64,000 nucleotides of DNA. It comes from Ostreococcus mediterraneus. Its lineage: Eukaryota > Chlorophyta > Mamiellophyceae > Mamiellales > Bathycoccaceae. This document shows positions 40,775 through 51,511 of the stretch, in pieces; the stretch's first letter is position 1, and every line of letters starts with the position of its first letter. The position numbers and the translations under genes were made by a program. A model generated the notes under the pieces. The model did no database searches, was not told where the DNA came from, and worked only from the letters and a program-made list of their open reading frames with translations. The stretch spans positions 440,958-504,957 of the forward strand of contig WMKK01000005.1 of the NCBI GenBank assembly GCA_012295225.1. The letters run 5' to 3'.

Positions 40775-41287
40775 ATGCCATTCATCTTGCAGCGCGATAA
40801 ACGCGCGGCGGAGGATCGCGCGGACCCGTCGCGGGCGCGAGCGCAGTGTCAACGATGTTTGCGACGCGGGGTGTGGAGCTTTGAGTGCGCGTGTGACGCC
40901 AAGGGGCGGTACGTGTCGCGACCGAGCGCGACGATGATGTTGGAGAAGCCGTCGCTGCGGCAAAAGTACGCCGAGGAGCAGTTTAAGGATGATCCCGCGC
41001 CCGGGAGCGCGCGAGAGCGCGAGTTAATGGAGGCTCGATTGGCGCGCGTGGTGAAGAAGAAGAAGCGTGGGCGCAGGCGGGAGAGCTCGTCGTCGAGTTC
41101 GAGTTCGAGTTCTTCGTCGAGCTCGACTAGAAGTAGCGGAAGTTCGAGTTCGTCGTCGAGTAGTAGTGGGAGTTCGAGCTCGAGTTCTTCATCGGGGTCG
41201 TATTCGTCATCGGGGTCGTATTCGTCATCGAGCTCGAGCTCGAGCACGTCGCGAGGAGACCGTCGTCGTCGTCGAGTGAAAAAGTGA
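40775..41287 (+). CDS. ZCCHC10-like zinc-knuckle protein with Ser-rich tail
   Basis: 170 residues. A CCHC-type knuckle (CQRCLRRGVWSFECACDAKG, residues ~27-46) with RYVSRPS after it, followed by a conserved helix (MMLEKPSLRQKYAEEQF), a Lys/Arg patch and an ~85-residue Ser tract broken by Arg, Gly and Tyr and ending RRRRRVKK. This is the layout of ZCCHC10. The tract is encoded by repeated AGT/TCG/AGC codons and includes an exact 18-bp tandem duplication at 41189-41224. Function of the family is unclear; splicing-speckle association is inference from the SR-like tail. The first ATG is at 40775, reading away from RPAP1. Confidence 0.8.
   Translation: MPFILQRDKRAAEDRADPSRARAQCQRCLRRGVWSFECACDAKGRYVSRPSATMMLEKPSLRQKYAEEQFKDDPAPGSARERELMEARLARVVKKKKRGRRRESSSSSSSSSSSSSSTRSSGSSSSSSSSSGSSSSSSSSGSYSSSGSYSSSSSSSSTSRGDRRRRRVKK
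41189..41224 (+). repeat. 18-bp tandem duplication in Ser-rich coding tract
   Basis: Two exact adjacent copies of an 18-mer (41189-41206 and 41207-41224), each encoding a Ser/Gly/Tyr hexapeptide of the ZCCHC10-like tail. Looks like recent slippage and may vary among strains. Confidence 0.8.
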
Positions 41288-41422
41288 AAAAGTATTCGCG
41301 GTCACGTTTGGTGTCTCAATCATAGCGGAGCGCTTGGGTGACGTTCAGCGCAGTAGTAGTTCTAGTTTGCTAATCAATATTCAACAATTCATACTTTTCT
41401 GCTAATTGTGTCTAATTTGTCA

Positions 41423-44400
41423 TCATTGTTCGTCGAGAATGCGACGAATGGTGACGATGATTTCATCGTCGTCTTCGCAGCCGTCGCTCCATCGAGTCGC
41501 GCCGGTGCGCTGGATTCGTCTCGCAAAATCGGCGTCGAGTGCGATGCGCAAGTACTTGAATAACACCGCAATCGGTGCATCACATTTGAGTTTAATCCAG
41601 TTATCCATGACCACGCGAGCGTTGGCGTGTTGCACGTCTAGCATGCCTCCAAATAGAAGCAGCGCCTCTGGGGCGACGACGGTGGAATCGCGCAAAAATA
41701 CCCGCGCCGTGCGTACTTTCTCGTGATACACTAAAAACGGATACGCAGGTTTACGCTCTGATCCAATACCGCGATTAACGCTCAAAGGGTGCACGCGAAC
41801 CTCGGACGTGGCGTCTTTCCACGTGTAGTGTGCGTAGTCTTGATCCGACGCTTCTTCGCCGACGGCGACATTCGCGTACAAACCAGCTGTCAGGACAGCC
41901 TTAATCATCGCTGGACGTCGAGAGTCTTTATTCCACGCCTGTATTATGAGAATGAAAAGAAAATCATTACGAGTGGTGCGTTAGTCGAGTGTAAAGCGAA
42001 AGTTCAATGGCGCAAAAGAATATTGGAGAGCTGCTGGGGATGACGCGCAGCGCTCGTTGCGCCATCCGGAAAAGCCTCACTTTGCTGTATGGAGATAACT
42101 TTACCCACGCGCAGGTAGCTTCATGCGCGCACGCCCTGAGCACTTGCTTTGTTATGGCAAATGCCCACCTCCAATGTCTCAAAAGTAAAAACAAAGTTAC
42201 GTGCGCGAAAAAAAAGTAATACAAGGCCACGCACCGCTTTAGGATCATCCAACCAAGCCGTATTTCGCCCGCGAATCGAATACCCCGTGGGGATGCGAAT
42301 CACGCCCATATCTGCGAGAAGTGATGCGTACTGCGTGCGCATTTCACTAATTTGACGTATAGTGTCCACATCTAGGGCGTTCTTTTGTGCAAACCGACGA
42401 CCTGCGTTTCTGTTTTCCTTGCATGCTTCGATGTAACCGTCGTACGCCGCGGCGATGACGAGGTGATCACTTTGCTGACCCGCGGCTAGAGTATGCGACG
42501 CCGGCTGTGCGAACGCACGCATGGCAGCTTCAACTTGACTGTTCGACGCCTTTGAAGACTGAAATGGGGATTTGTAACTTAGAGTTGCGGCAATCGTGAG
42601 AATTGGCGCGAGGCAACGTAACAATGCGCCAAATAGGAGCATTTTTGCCACGCGCGCGTCGACTGGAAGCGCCGCAAGATGACGTCCCAAAGCTGTGAGT
42701 CTACCATTTTCGTCAAAAGCGCCGATTTCAGTGAGCGTCTTCTTAGCTGCGGCGATGGCTTCATCTTTCGGGGGTTCAGGAGCGTTGCCGAGCACGAACG
42801 CCGGATCGCTGTCCAAATCCAAACTCGCTATCTGTAAGACAACCTCTGTGAGTGGAGCTCTGTGCATTTCAGGCACCTGAAACGGGCGCATCATGCTCGT
42901 CGCGCGGTGAGAGGTAAATAATGAATAGCAAGTCCCCGCCCGCACGCGGCCGGCGCGACCGGCGCGTTGTTTGCCTGCAGCGCGGCTCACCCATCCTTCT
43001 TCGAGCGACGCCATGCCTCGACGAGGATCCCATTGTCGTTCCTTAACTCTACCAGAGTCTATGACGACAACAATATCTTCAATCGTCACGGAGGTCTCCG
43101 CGACGTTTGTAGCGACTACGATTTTACGGATGCCTTGTTTAGGAACTTTGAATGCTTCGCGTTGCTCGGCGTTAGTGAGCGCCGAATGCAACGGCGTCAG
43201 CACAGCTTCCTTGAATCTTGGCGAGCTCGCGAGACGATCCAGCAATCCTGTTACTTCGCCGATGCCTGGTAGAAATACTAAAATTGCGCCATGTTCTGTG
43301 GTGTCGTCAACGTATGCAAGAAGTTCCTCGATAAGATCGTAATCAATCACAGACTCGTCCAAGCGCGACAACGACAAGCGCGTGTTTCGCGAGCAATGTT
43401 CATACTTGCTCGGATCAAAGTCTGGGTTTTCGGGATTTTCTTCACCTCCGAATTCCGTCGCAGCGTCCTCGCCCCATGATGCGAGTAACTCGTTCTGTCG
43501 CCGCCTATCGCCGCCGCCACCAGCTTTGATGGCTTTCATCGCGTCTTCGGTTTTGCCCTTTGGCCTGCGACACGAGCGATTGTCTGGATCGATGACGTAG
43601 TCCAATGTGTCGTATATTTGCTCTAAATGAATAGTCTCAACGGGAAACGATCGCCCTGGGGCGGTGATGACTGGTGATCCGCCAAGGTAGTCACTGAATA
43701 ATGCGGCGTTCAACGTCGCAGACATGAGCACGAGCTTCACCGGCCGTAAACCGGCGTCTCGCCGCCTTCGCGGCAAATCCTTGAGAAGTGTCAATAAAAA
43801 GTCGCCATCCAAAGAACGCTCGTGTACTTCATCAATGACTACGTGCGTGACGTCTGATAACATGCGGTCACCTTGCAAACGGCGTAGGAGAATCCCAGTT
43901 GTACAAAATGTAAGCCTTGTTTGATTTGTGATTTTCGCATCCAAACGCACGTGATGGCCGACTAGACTTCCAGAACCACCGACACCACCCCTTTCGCAGC
44001 GTTCAACAGATACACGCTCAGCAATACTCGTTGCTGCAACTCGTCTAGGTTGTGTACACACAATGTTGCATATGCCGCCTTCTTCGCGATCGATGGCGTC
44101 ATCCAGGAGAAACTGTGGCACTTGTGTAGTTTTGCCGCATCCAGTTTCGCCGCACACAACTATGGCGTCGTGCGATCTCAGTCGCTCTAATAATTCATCT
44201 TTTAACAGTGCGATTGGTAGATTCGATCGCTTTTCGTACAACTGACGCCATTTTTGATCATTTCTCGATGAGTCAAGCTGCGCCTTAAGTTTCTTGCTGG
44301 TTTCAGAGTGCTTGCTGGCGTCGGCTTTCGCCGCAAGCTGTTTCTCGCGTTCGAGTTTTTCTTTAATCGCCCTCGCTTGTTCTGCAATGTCATCCGTGAA

Positions 44401-46050
44401 TAAATCGTCGTTCGTTGACTTTTCTTCATCGCCGGCGGCGGCTCCGATCGAATGCATGAAAGAGTCGATGAAACCATCTCGGGCGTTTTCGCTCGCATCC
44501 GCCACATCCGACGTAACGTAAGCGACTGCCCATCGCCGCCATAAATCGCGGTACTCTGTTGACAGTTCCAAAGGTATTATTTGATTTTCTTTCTTGAAAG
44601 TGGCGTCGAATAATGCCCTCGCCGCTGCACCATTTTGAGCGTCGTTGATAGTCGCCCAGCCACCTTCGGGCTCATCTTCCGTGTGCGTGGAACACACGAG
44701 TGTCGGCTTACGTTTATATTTCGGTCCAACAGAGCGTTCGACAGAGACGATGTACCTGATCACATCTGCGCCTTTATCGCGCTCAAAACGCGGCACGTGC
44801 CAATCTTCTTGCTTCGACAATTGAATGAGCATGTTCTTCGGGGTCATTTCTTCCACCTTTTGTTCACTTTGAACTTTTGCGTTCTTACCGCCTTTCGCTT
44901 TCGCATTCGCAGCTTGAGGCCGCTTCCCGTCACTGAAAAGAAAGTCATTCTTAAACTGTTTCGTTAGCACTTCCATTGGATCTTCTTCGCCGGTACCAAT
45001 AACATCTTCAGTACCATCCCCAAATACATCGAATTCAAAGCCTTCTCCGTCCGAATCGTTGGCCGGTAGCTTTGTCTGTGACGCATCCGATTCGGGAATT
45101 TCTGCGCGAGCTTGCTCACACGAGCTAGGTGTCTCGTCTACTTCGACTGCCTCTCTCGTCATGTCTACTGATTCAAAGACATCACCTTGACAATCTTGTT
45201 CATCCACTTCTTCAACCTTTGGTGGTTCGATGTCATCCTCGCGCATTCCAATTTCGCTAGCGGTGAGCTTTAACACGCGAATCGCTTCAGCTACGGCTTT
45301 CTGTTCCTTTTTATTCTTCCCTTTCTTCGCCTCGCTCGCTTTGGCTTTCAACGCTACTAATTCACTGACAATTTGTGCAATTAACTTCTCCGGATTCTTC
45401 GAAAATTCTTTCTTTCGCGTCCACAACAAGCGTTTCGCGGCGGCTTCTTCGTCACTCAAGCCGAAATCGTCCAAGGAATCGTAACTGTCGTCGCTCTCGC
45501 TATCACTCTCGCTATCTTCATAATCCGCGTATCGCGCAATCCAAGCCTTATCCACCGCAGCATCCTCTAACTTTTCGTCTGCATCTTTCTTTGCCGTTAC
45601 GCGCTGCATGCTCTCATCGGGCATTTGAATGACGCGTTCTTTGGCGACGCCTCCGCCCGCGGCGACCGTCGCCTCCACCGTTGCGTCTGCATCCAACTTG
45701 TACTCTGTACGTTCGCCCGTCTGGAAACGCCGCGGCAAACGCGCGTTGGGTATATTAAAACACAGCCAATCGAGCGCGTCGGCTTCGACGAAGGTGCTGT
45801 TCAGTCGTTCGCCCGTCGCGCGCAACGCCTCTTCGACGTCAACGACTCTAAAACCTTGGCTCAACAAAGAATCGTACACCTTGCGAATGCCGTTTTGGTT
45901 GAGCTTGGTGTCCGCTGAGGACGTACTCGGGACGTCTACGTTTGCCGTTTTCAGCAGCGCGCGCACGAGCGCTTCGGAGCGCGCGCTGAGACGAATGCGG
46001 GCCATGTCATCGGTTGACTTTTGCGCGCTTTTACTACCGACGTTGAACAT
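41423..46050 (-). CDS. DHX29: DEAH-box RNA helicase, DHX29/DExH7-like (spliced)
   Basis: 1443 residues in two exons: 46050..42235 and 41938..41423. The 296-nt intron starts GTGCGT, has ACTAAC (41985..41980) and ends TACAG at 41939; phase 0, joining DDPKA to AWNKDSRRPAMIK, which restores the C-terminal OB-fold core (MIKAVLTAGLYANVAV). Seen: an N-terminal DALDWLCFNIPNARLPRRF segment typical of DHX29/plant DExH7; acidic linker; motif I GETGCGKTT near residue 633; DEVH box (VIDEVHERSLDGDF) near 737; motif VI region QRAGRAGRVRAGTCY; ratchet and OB domains. DHX29 acts in ribosome scanning on structured mRNAs. An open frame in the intron on the plus strand is a shadow. YTHDC2/DHX36 relatives are the main alternative. 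Confidence 0.88.
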
Positions 46051-46241
46051 GATTCCACGTCGTTGCGCGCCACGAGCACTCGCACACGGCGATGAGAGTG
46101 TTCACAGAAGACGTCGCGACTGCTGCGTCGCGCGCGCAACGAACGCCGAGCGGCGCTCACTTGGGAGGCGGTGAATGACGTAGCGTCGCAAGAACGAGCG
46201 AGTGTGGGCTAGTTTCGTGTACGTGTTGTTTATTTCAAATA

Positions 46242-48473
46242 TTAACGCTTACCGGCTAACGCGTTATTCATCAACATTCGCGCAGATTCCATGGATGGTT
46301 CATCGCCTCGAACGCGCAAGAGAGAGTTGCCAGAGCCGCCCTTGGTTTCGTCGATGGAAACCATGGCTTTGCTTCGGTCTTGCACACCTTTAATCGTAGC
46401 ACCTTTGGCACCGATGAGCTTACCAACGATGATTTTGGGAATCTCGAGCTCGACACATGGACCTTTAGCACCCTTCGGTAGAGCGGGCACGCGCGTGGAT
46501 TTGAATTGTCCACCGGTGTACTCCCAGCCGTAGACGCCGTCACCAGTGAGCTTGACGCCGCTGACGCGAGCCGCGAGTTCAAGTGCTGCTCTCTCCTCAG
46601 CTTCTTTCTTCGCATCTTCTTCAGCCTGCTTAGCCAACTCAATCTTAAGTAAACGCTCTGCCTCAGCCTTCTCAGCATCAGCGCGCTGCTCATCCGTCAT
46701 GGCGTAAAGGAAGCCGCCACCTTTGCCCGCCTTTTTCTTCTTCCGAGCGAGCAATGCGAGCTCATCATCGCTATCGATGTCACTCTCATCATCGTCATCG
46801 TCATCATCATCGCTTTGCATGGTTTTAGCAGCCTGCATGCGTGCCGCTGCCGCCGCATCGGCAGCCTTTCTCTTCGATTCTGCTTCCTTGGCTGCTTTCG
46901 CTAAGCGCTCCTCGGCGAGCTTGCGCTTAAACTTCTCGCGTTCCTTCTTGTTCATTTTCGCCATGCGCTCTTCGAGTTCTTCTTGCGTTTCCGATTGCTC
47001 ATCCTCAGATACCGCTGCTTTTGCCGCGGGCTTGGACTTGGACGGAGCTGGCGCAGGAGCCGGTGCGGGTTCGTCGTCGTCGCTCTCTTCAGACTCTGAC
47101 ACAGCCTTTGCTGGCTTGGACTTCTTCTTGCCCGCGTTCTTCTTACCATTCTTGCGAAGGTACGTCAAAAGTTCCTTCACAAACGTCGCACTTTTACCCA
47201 TCATCTTCTTCACTTTGGGATCTTTGAGAGGATTCTCTTCCAACTCAATCACGCGCACCTTCTTCTCCTTCAATTCTCCCCACTCGCCCGGAAGCTCTTC
47301 AATTCTATTCGCGCGCAAGTAAATCTCCGCCAAAAGCGTGCACTGACTGATCGTATCTGGCGCGTCGGTGATTTTGTTGTAGCTCGCAGAGAGTGACACG
47401 AGGCGCTCTTTCGCTTCAATACCAAAGTCGTCGAGCGTCGTCAATTTGTTGTGGTCGACGGCCAACGTGACCAAATTGTTCGCCTCTTCGAGCGGTGCAA
47501 GCGTTGTAATTTGGTTGTGCCCAACGCGCAAAATCTCCAAATTCGAGCAGTCCGCCAAGCTCGCGGGTAACGACGTGAGCTTGTTGTGCTCTGCTTCGAG
47601 AGTCTTCAAGTGCTTAAGCTTGCCGATGGATTCCGGCAGCGACGTCAAACCGTTACCGCTAATGATGAGTGTCAACAGCCCAGAAAGACGACTGATATCT
47701 GGCGAGAGCTGCGTGAAAGACTTTCCGAGATTCAACTTCAAGTTGTTAATGCTCGAAACGAAAAACAACGCCGGGTCAACCTCGGTATCGCCCTTTTCGC
47801 GTTCAATGCTCACCTCCTTGGCGTCGCTCTCCTTCGCCTTGACCGTCTCAGGCCATCGCGCCTCGGGCGCTTTCTCCGCCACTTTCTTTGTCTCGTGCGC
47901 GCCATCACTTTTCGCCCCACCTTTACCCGGCGCACTCTTCTCCCCACGTCGCTCCAGCGCCTCCATTTCTTTCTTCTTACGCTTGCTTCGCTGCGTCGAC
48001 GTCTCGCCTTCGAATCCCTCCTCATCCTCCATCTCCTCCTCCTCATCCTCCTCCTCTTCACTCGAATCCCCACCTCGATCAATTCGTCTCGCCAACGCAT
48101 CAAATCCACCTTTTCGCGCGTAATCCGCCGCCGTATGCCCTTTCGCGCACTTCATTTTATAATTCGCCCCGGCGTACAACAACTCCTCGCACGACTCCGC
48201 GTACCCGCGCTCCGCCGCCATCATCAACGCCGTCTTCTCATCCCCTTGCCCATCCACGAAATCCATCGGTTCCTTCATTCGCGATCGTCGGCAGTTATCC
48301 AACAGCATCTGCACCGCCTTGTGCTTGTTCCCGAGCACCGCGAGCATGATCGCGGTGTGCCCATCGTCGTCTCTCGTGCCGGGGTTTTGCCCGCCGGCGC
48401 CGAGGCCCCAGCGCACGGTGTCGAGCTTGGCGTTGCGACAGGCGGTGAGAAATTGATCGCGTTTACTCGCCAT
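46242..48473 (-). CDS. Ankyrin-LRR-KH multidomain protein
   Basis: 743 residues. In order: ankyrin repeats at ~1-130 (DDDGHTAIMLAVLGNKHKAV, KTALMMAAERGYAESCEELL, KGHTAADYARKGGFDALARR); an acidic, Lys-rich linker; leucine-rich repeats at ~240-400 of the short SDS22-like type (LTSLPESIGKLKHLKTLEAE, SNLEILRVGHNQITTL); a long charged, coiled low-complexity region; and a KH RNA-binding domain near the C-terminus with its GxxG loop (VGKLIGAKGATIKGVQ). Function is unknown; RNA binding plus two protein-interaction modules suggests an adaptor. This combination is not one I recognise in a named protein. The start ATG at 48473 begins directly before the first ankyrin repeat. Confidence 0.8.
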   Translation of the reverse strand: MASKRDQFLTACRNAKLDTVRWGLGAGGQNPGTRDDDGHTAIMLAVLGNKHKAVQMLLDNCRRSRMKEPMDFVDGQGDEKTALMMAAERGYAESCEELLYAGANYKMKCAKGHTAADYARKGGFDALARRIDRGGDSSEEEEDEEEEMEDEEGFEGETSTQRSKRKKKEMEALERRGEKSAPGKGGAKSDGAHETKKVAEKAPEARWPETVKAKESDAKEVSIEREKGDTEVDPALFFVSSINNLKLNLGKSFTQLSPDISRLSGLLTLIISGNGLTSLPESIGKLKHLKTLEAEHNKLTSLPASLADCSNLEILRVGHNQITTLAPLEEANNLVTLAVDHNKLTTLDDFGIEAKERLVSLSASYNKITDAPDTISQCTLLAEIYLRANRIEELPGEWGELKEKKVRVIELEENPLKDPKVKKMMGKSATFVKELLTYLRKNGKKNAGKKKSKPAKAVSESEESDDDEPAPAPAPAPSKSKPAAKAAVSEDEQSETQEELEERMAKMNKKEREKFKRKLAEERLAKAAKEAESKRKAADAAAAARMQAAKTMQSDDDDDDDDESDIDSDDELALLARKKKKAGKGGGFLYAMTDEQRADAEKAEAERLLKIELAKQAEEDAKKEAEERAALELAARVSGVKLTGDGVYGWEYTGGQFKSTRVPALPKGAKGPCVELEIPKIIVGKLIGAKGATIKGVQDRSKAMVSIDETKGGSGNSLLRVRGDEPSMESARMLMNNALAGKR

Positions 48474-48757
48474 GGGTGTTGGGCGCGAGCGGCGGTGGCG
48501 CGCGCGGCGGTCAGGGGTGGGGAAGTGCGGGAGCTCGGGATGATGGCGCGGCGCGTGGGTGCTCTCCGCGACGGAGGAACAAAGGAGGCGTCGGGACGTA
48601 CGCGTGACTGCGTGTTGTTACACTGAAAAAACGTGTGCGTGGTACTAAGTGCGGTGATGCGTGTGCGTGCTAAGGGCTATGTAGTGCGTGCGCGCGCGCT
48701 CGCGCGGCTTCTAATTGAGAAAAACAAAAATGTGGACGACGACGTCGACGCGACGCG

Positions 48758-50461
48758 TCAGTCGTTGGCGGTGGTCTCTTCGCCGACGGCTCGCGCGCCG
48801 ACGAGGGTGCTGAGTAATATTAATCCAGCCCCAACCGACGCTGATGGTGATAGTGTTTCGCCGAGGAGAAAATAGGCAAAGACTGCGCCCCAGATGGGTT
48901 CGGTGGAGTACATCAACGTCGCCTCTTGCGACGCGATGAGCGTCACCGCGACGGTTTCGAGATAGATGCACCCGGCGGTGGAAATCGCGCCGATAAAAAA
49001 CACGCTAGACCAAGACACGCTGGACCAGTCGCTGAAACCTAACACGGCTTGCATGTCTCCGGCGTTATCGACGTAGTCGTACACGAGCAAACCGCTGAAG
49101 CACGCGACGACGGTGAGCATTTGTAAGCACACCAATCCCATGGATTCTTTGTGCGCCAAGGGAGCGCCGTTGAAGATGCAATCGGTGCGGAAAATGTGTG
49201 TACCGAACAACAATGCCGATCCGAGCGTGCATAGATCACCGACGAGTGTACCACTTTGCCCACTGGCGACGTCGAGAGCGACGGACGCGACACCATCCAC
49301 CATCGACGCCGCCGTGCCGGCGACGACGTCCACATCCGCGTCGACGACGACGTCGATGAGATCGCTCACGCCATCAATTAAATCTCCTTGCGCGTTCGTC
49401 GCCGCCACCGTGTCAACCACGCCAGGGATTGGAATGAGATTCTCCATCATCGCTAACCCCGCGACGGCGATGCCCGTCGCGCCCCACGTCGCCGACTTGA
49501 CCTCGCGTCCCGCCAGCCCCGCCAGCATGGGCACGGTGATAATCGTAAACGAACTAATAAAACTCGCGCGAGCGGCATCGGTGTATTGCAACCCGATGTT
49601 TTGCAAGTAATACCCGAGCGAGCACCACAACCCTAGTTCAAGTCCACCTCGAATCACCCGTTCGTCCCGCGCGGCGTACTTTAAAAACGGCGAGAACACC
49701 AACGCCCCGACGCCAAATCTCAACCCGGCGAACACATCCGTCGACATGCTCTGCTGCGCAACCTTGACCAATGTAATATTCGCTCCATAAAAACACATAA
49801 TCACGGCGAACAAAATCAACCCACGCGTGCGTTTACTCACCCCCATCGACTCAATCTCACGCGTCCACGTCTCGTACGCCCGCTCCAGCGCGCGTCTCCG
49901 CCCGCGCGTCTCCGCCGCCCCGGCGCCCTCCGCGACATCCTCCACGAAATCATCCAAAAACGAACTCTCAATCACATCCGCATCATTCTTCATCATCCCT
50001 TCCGGCAACGTCTCCAGCACATCAGACGGTATAAACTGTCGTCCACTCGATCGCACCGACACCCTCGTCGCCCGAATCCCCGTTCGACGATCGTCGTAAT
50101 CGTACTCGTAATCCTTAGCCGACGACGCCGACGGCTCCGGTCCGCGTCCACCCATCCGTCGCGCCGCCGCCGCCGCCGCCGCCGCCGTCGACGACGACGA
50201 CGCGCGCGTCATCATCACACCACCCCCACACCGTCGACGTCTCCGTCGCCATCGCGCGCGCCCCCCCTCGCGCGCGACGACGACGCGTTCGCCGTCATCC
50301 TCCTCCCCCGAAGCGCCGACGCGATCGCGCCTCGGCATCGCCATCGTCGTCGTCGTCGACGTCGTCGTCGTCGACGTCGCGCGCGCGATCCGTCGTCCGC
50401 GCGCCATCGCGCCCATCGCGCCCATCGTCGTCATCGTCATCGTCGTCGTCGGCGTCCCCAT
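48758..50461 (-). CDS. Drug/metabolite-type (EamA) transporter, likely plastid envelope
   Basis: 567 residues. A ~100-residue Thr/Arg/Ala-rich N-terminus, then an acidic region with a coiled stretch (RRRALERAYETWTREIESMG), then ten hydrophobic spans from ~200 to the end forming two EamA repeats: first GLILFAVIMCFYGANITLVK, then ARASFISSFTIITVPMLAGL; second with SALLFGTHIFRTDCIF and QEATLMYSTEPIWGAVFAYF, the family's conserved helix with Pro. Substrate cannot be inferred. Reading the frame upstream to 51001 would add 180 residues of GATC-repeat-derived Arg/Asp peptide; the ATG at 50461 is taken as the true start because those repeats lie in the promoter. Confidence 0.82.
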   Translation of the reverse strand: MGTPTTTMTMTTMGAMGAMARGRRIARATSTTTTSTTTTMAMPRRDRVGASGEEDDGERVVVAREGGRARWRRRRRRCGGGVMMTRASSSSTAAAAAAAARRMGGRGPEPSASSAKDYEYDYDDRRTGIRATRVSVRSSGRQFIPSDVLETLPEGMMKNDADVIESSFLDDFVEDVAEGAGAAETRGRRRALERAYETWTREIESMGVSKRTRGLILFAVIMCFYGANITLVKVAQQSMSTDVFAGLRFGVGALVFSPFLKYAARDERVIRGGLELGLWCSLGYYLQNIGLQYTDAARASFISSFTIITVPMLAGLAGREVKSATWGATGIAVAGLAMMENLIPIPGVVDTVAATNAQGDLIDGVSDLIDVVVDADVDVVAGTAASMVDGVASVALDVASGQSGTLVGDLCTLGSALLFGTHIFRTDCIFNGAPLAHKESMGLVCLQMLTVVACFSGLLVYDYVDNAGDMQAVLGFSDWSSVSWSSVFFIGAISTAGCIYLETVAVTLIASQEATLMYSTEPIWGAVFAYFLLGETLSPSASVGAGLILLSTLVGARAVGEETTAND

Positions 50462-51511
50462 CGCGCGCGACTCGTCCACGGACGACGGTCGACGCCGCGG
50501 CGCGCAGTGGCGCGAAAGGACGCGCGTCGGGTGCCGCGCGATCGATGCGCAGGATGCGCGCGATCGATCGCGTGATCGATCGATCGCGCGATCGATCGAT
50601 CGATCGCATCGATCGATCGATCGCGCGCGCGGGGGTAGCCTGGTCTGATTTGAACGCGCGCGCCCCTTATTATGAACGAAAATCGCCTGTATTTGCGCGA
50701 GTCGCGCCTGTATGTGTACGAGTGAACGCATACTAAATACCCATAGGGGAAAACTGGCCGAGGTGCGCACACGCACGCACAGCCTGTGGACGAGACGTGT
50801 GTGTGCGCGGGCGCCCCCGTGTGCTCCAAGCGACGCGTGTAAATACGTATTGTGCGCGCGAGACGCACTCGCCCGGGTCGCCCTGTCGCATTGAACGCGC
50901 TCGTGTTGATTGTTTTGAGGGTCGCCGATCGACGCAGCGCCGGGTCGATATGAATTGAGTCGCGTTTGTGATGACACAAGTGACGACGGTGCTCGGTGCA
51001 CACATGTTCAACGCGCGCACCAGTCCGATGCGGAACCGCGAGCATATGGCCGAATGGACGTTAACGACGACCGATGACACGTCTTACATCGTATGCACGA
51101 TCGTTGAACTCCCGCGTCACTGTATCGTGCTCGTCTTTGACGATAGTCATCGGGAAGTGATGCTCATGTCTGGAGGCATCGCGTTCGTTCAAATAAAGCA
51201 GACGCGCGGTTCAAATACAGTACACCATCGACGATTTCTTCTTCATTCGTACCAATAAGGGCGATTTCTGTTCGAATCAGACCATTTTTGCATCGATCGA
51301 TCGATCGACCGACCGATCGATCGTGCACGAGGTCGCGAGGTCGTCGCCCTGGTCACGATTGGTCGATGACGCCCCGTCGGCGGGGAACACGTGTTTGGAC
51401 GCTGACGTGGCGTCTGACGATCCACGCGTGCGCGCGACGATCGCGTTCGTCCGCACGGCGCGACGCCGCGCGAGGGCGACGGACGATCGCGGAGGACGAG
51501 TGCATCGCGCG
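50462..51511. promoter_or_regulatory. Long divergent intergenic region with CGATCGAT tracts
   Basis: About 1.05 kb between the DMT-transporter ATG (minus) and the NOX-like ATG (plus). It holds a dense CGATCGAT tract at ~50539-50630 (78-170 nt from the transporter ATG) and a second at 51291-51324 (188-221 nt from the NOX-like ATG). A weak plus-strand open frame inside is listed separately. No RNA gene was seen. Confidence 0.6.
50971..51258 (+). CDS. Weakly supported short ORF, hypothetical
   Basis: 95 codons within the divergent intergenic region. Its codon use is more AT-rich than neighbouring genes, and it contains strand-like segments (MAEWTLTTTDDTSYIVCTIV, HCIVLVFDDSHREVML). No family match, and no better start evidence than an ATG. 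It could equally be chance. It ends 253 nt before the NOX-like start. Confidence 0.25.
   Translation: MTQVTTVLGAHMFNARTSPMRNREHMAEWTLTTTDDTSYIVCTIVELPRHCIVLVFDDSHREVMLMSGGIAFVQIKQTRGSNTVHHRRFLLHSYQ

Noticed and set aside
42007-42219. 70-codon plus-strand frame inside the DHX29-like intron
   Set aside because: It lies entirely in the intron on the other strand, with no family features.
46723-47322. Plus-strand frame of Phe and Ser runs
   Set aside because: Antisense of the Lys/Glu-rich linker of the ankyrin-LRR-KH gene; no conserved content.
50462-51001. 180-residue N-terminal extension of the DMT transporter
   Set aside because: Encoded largely by CGATCGAT repeats as Arg/Asp/Ser; better read as promoter.
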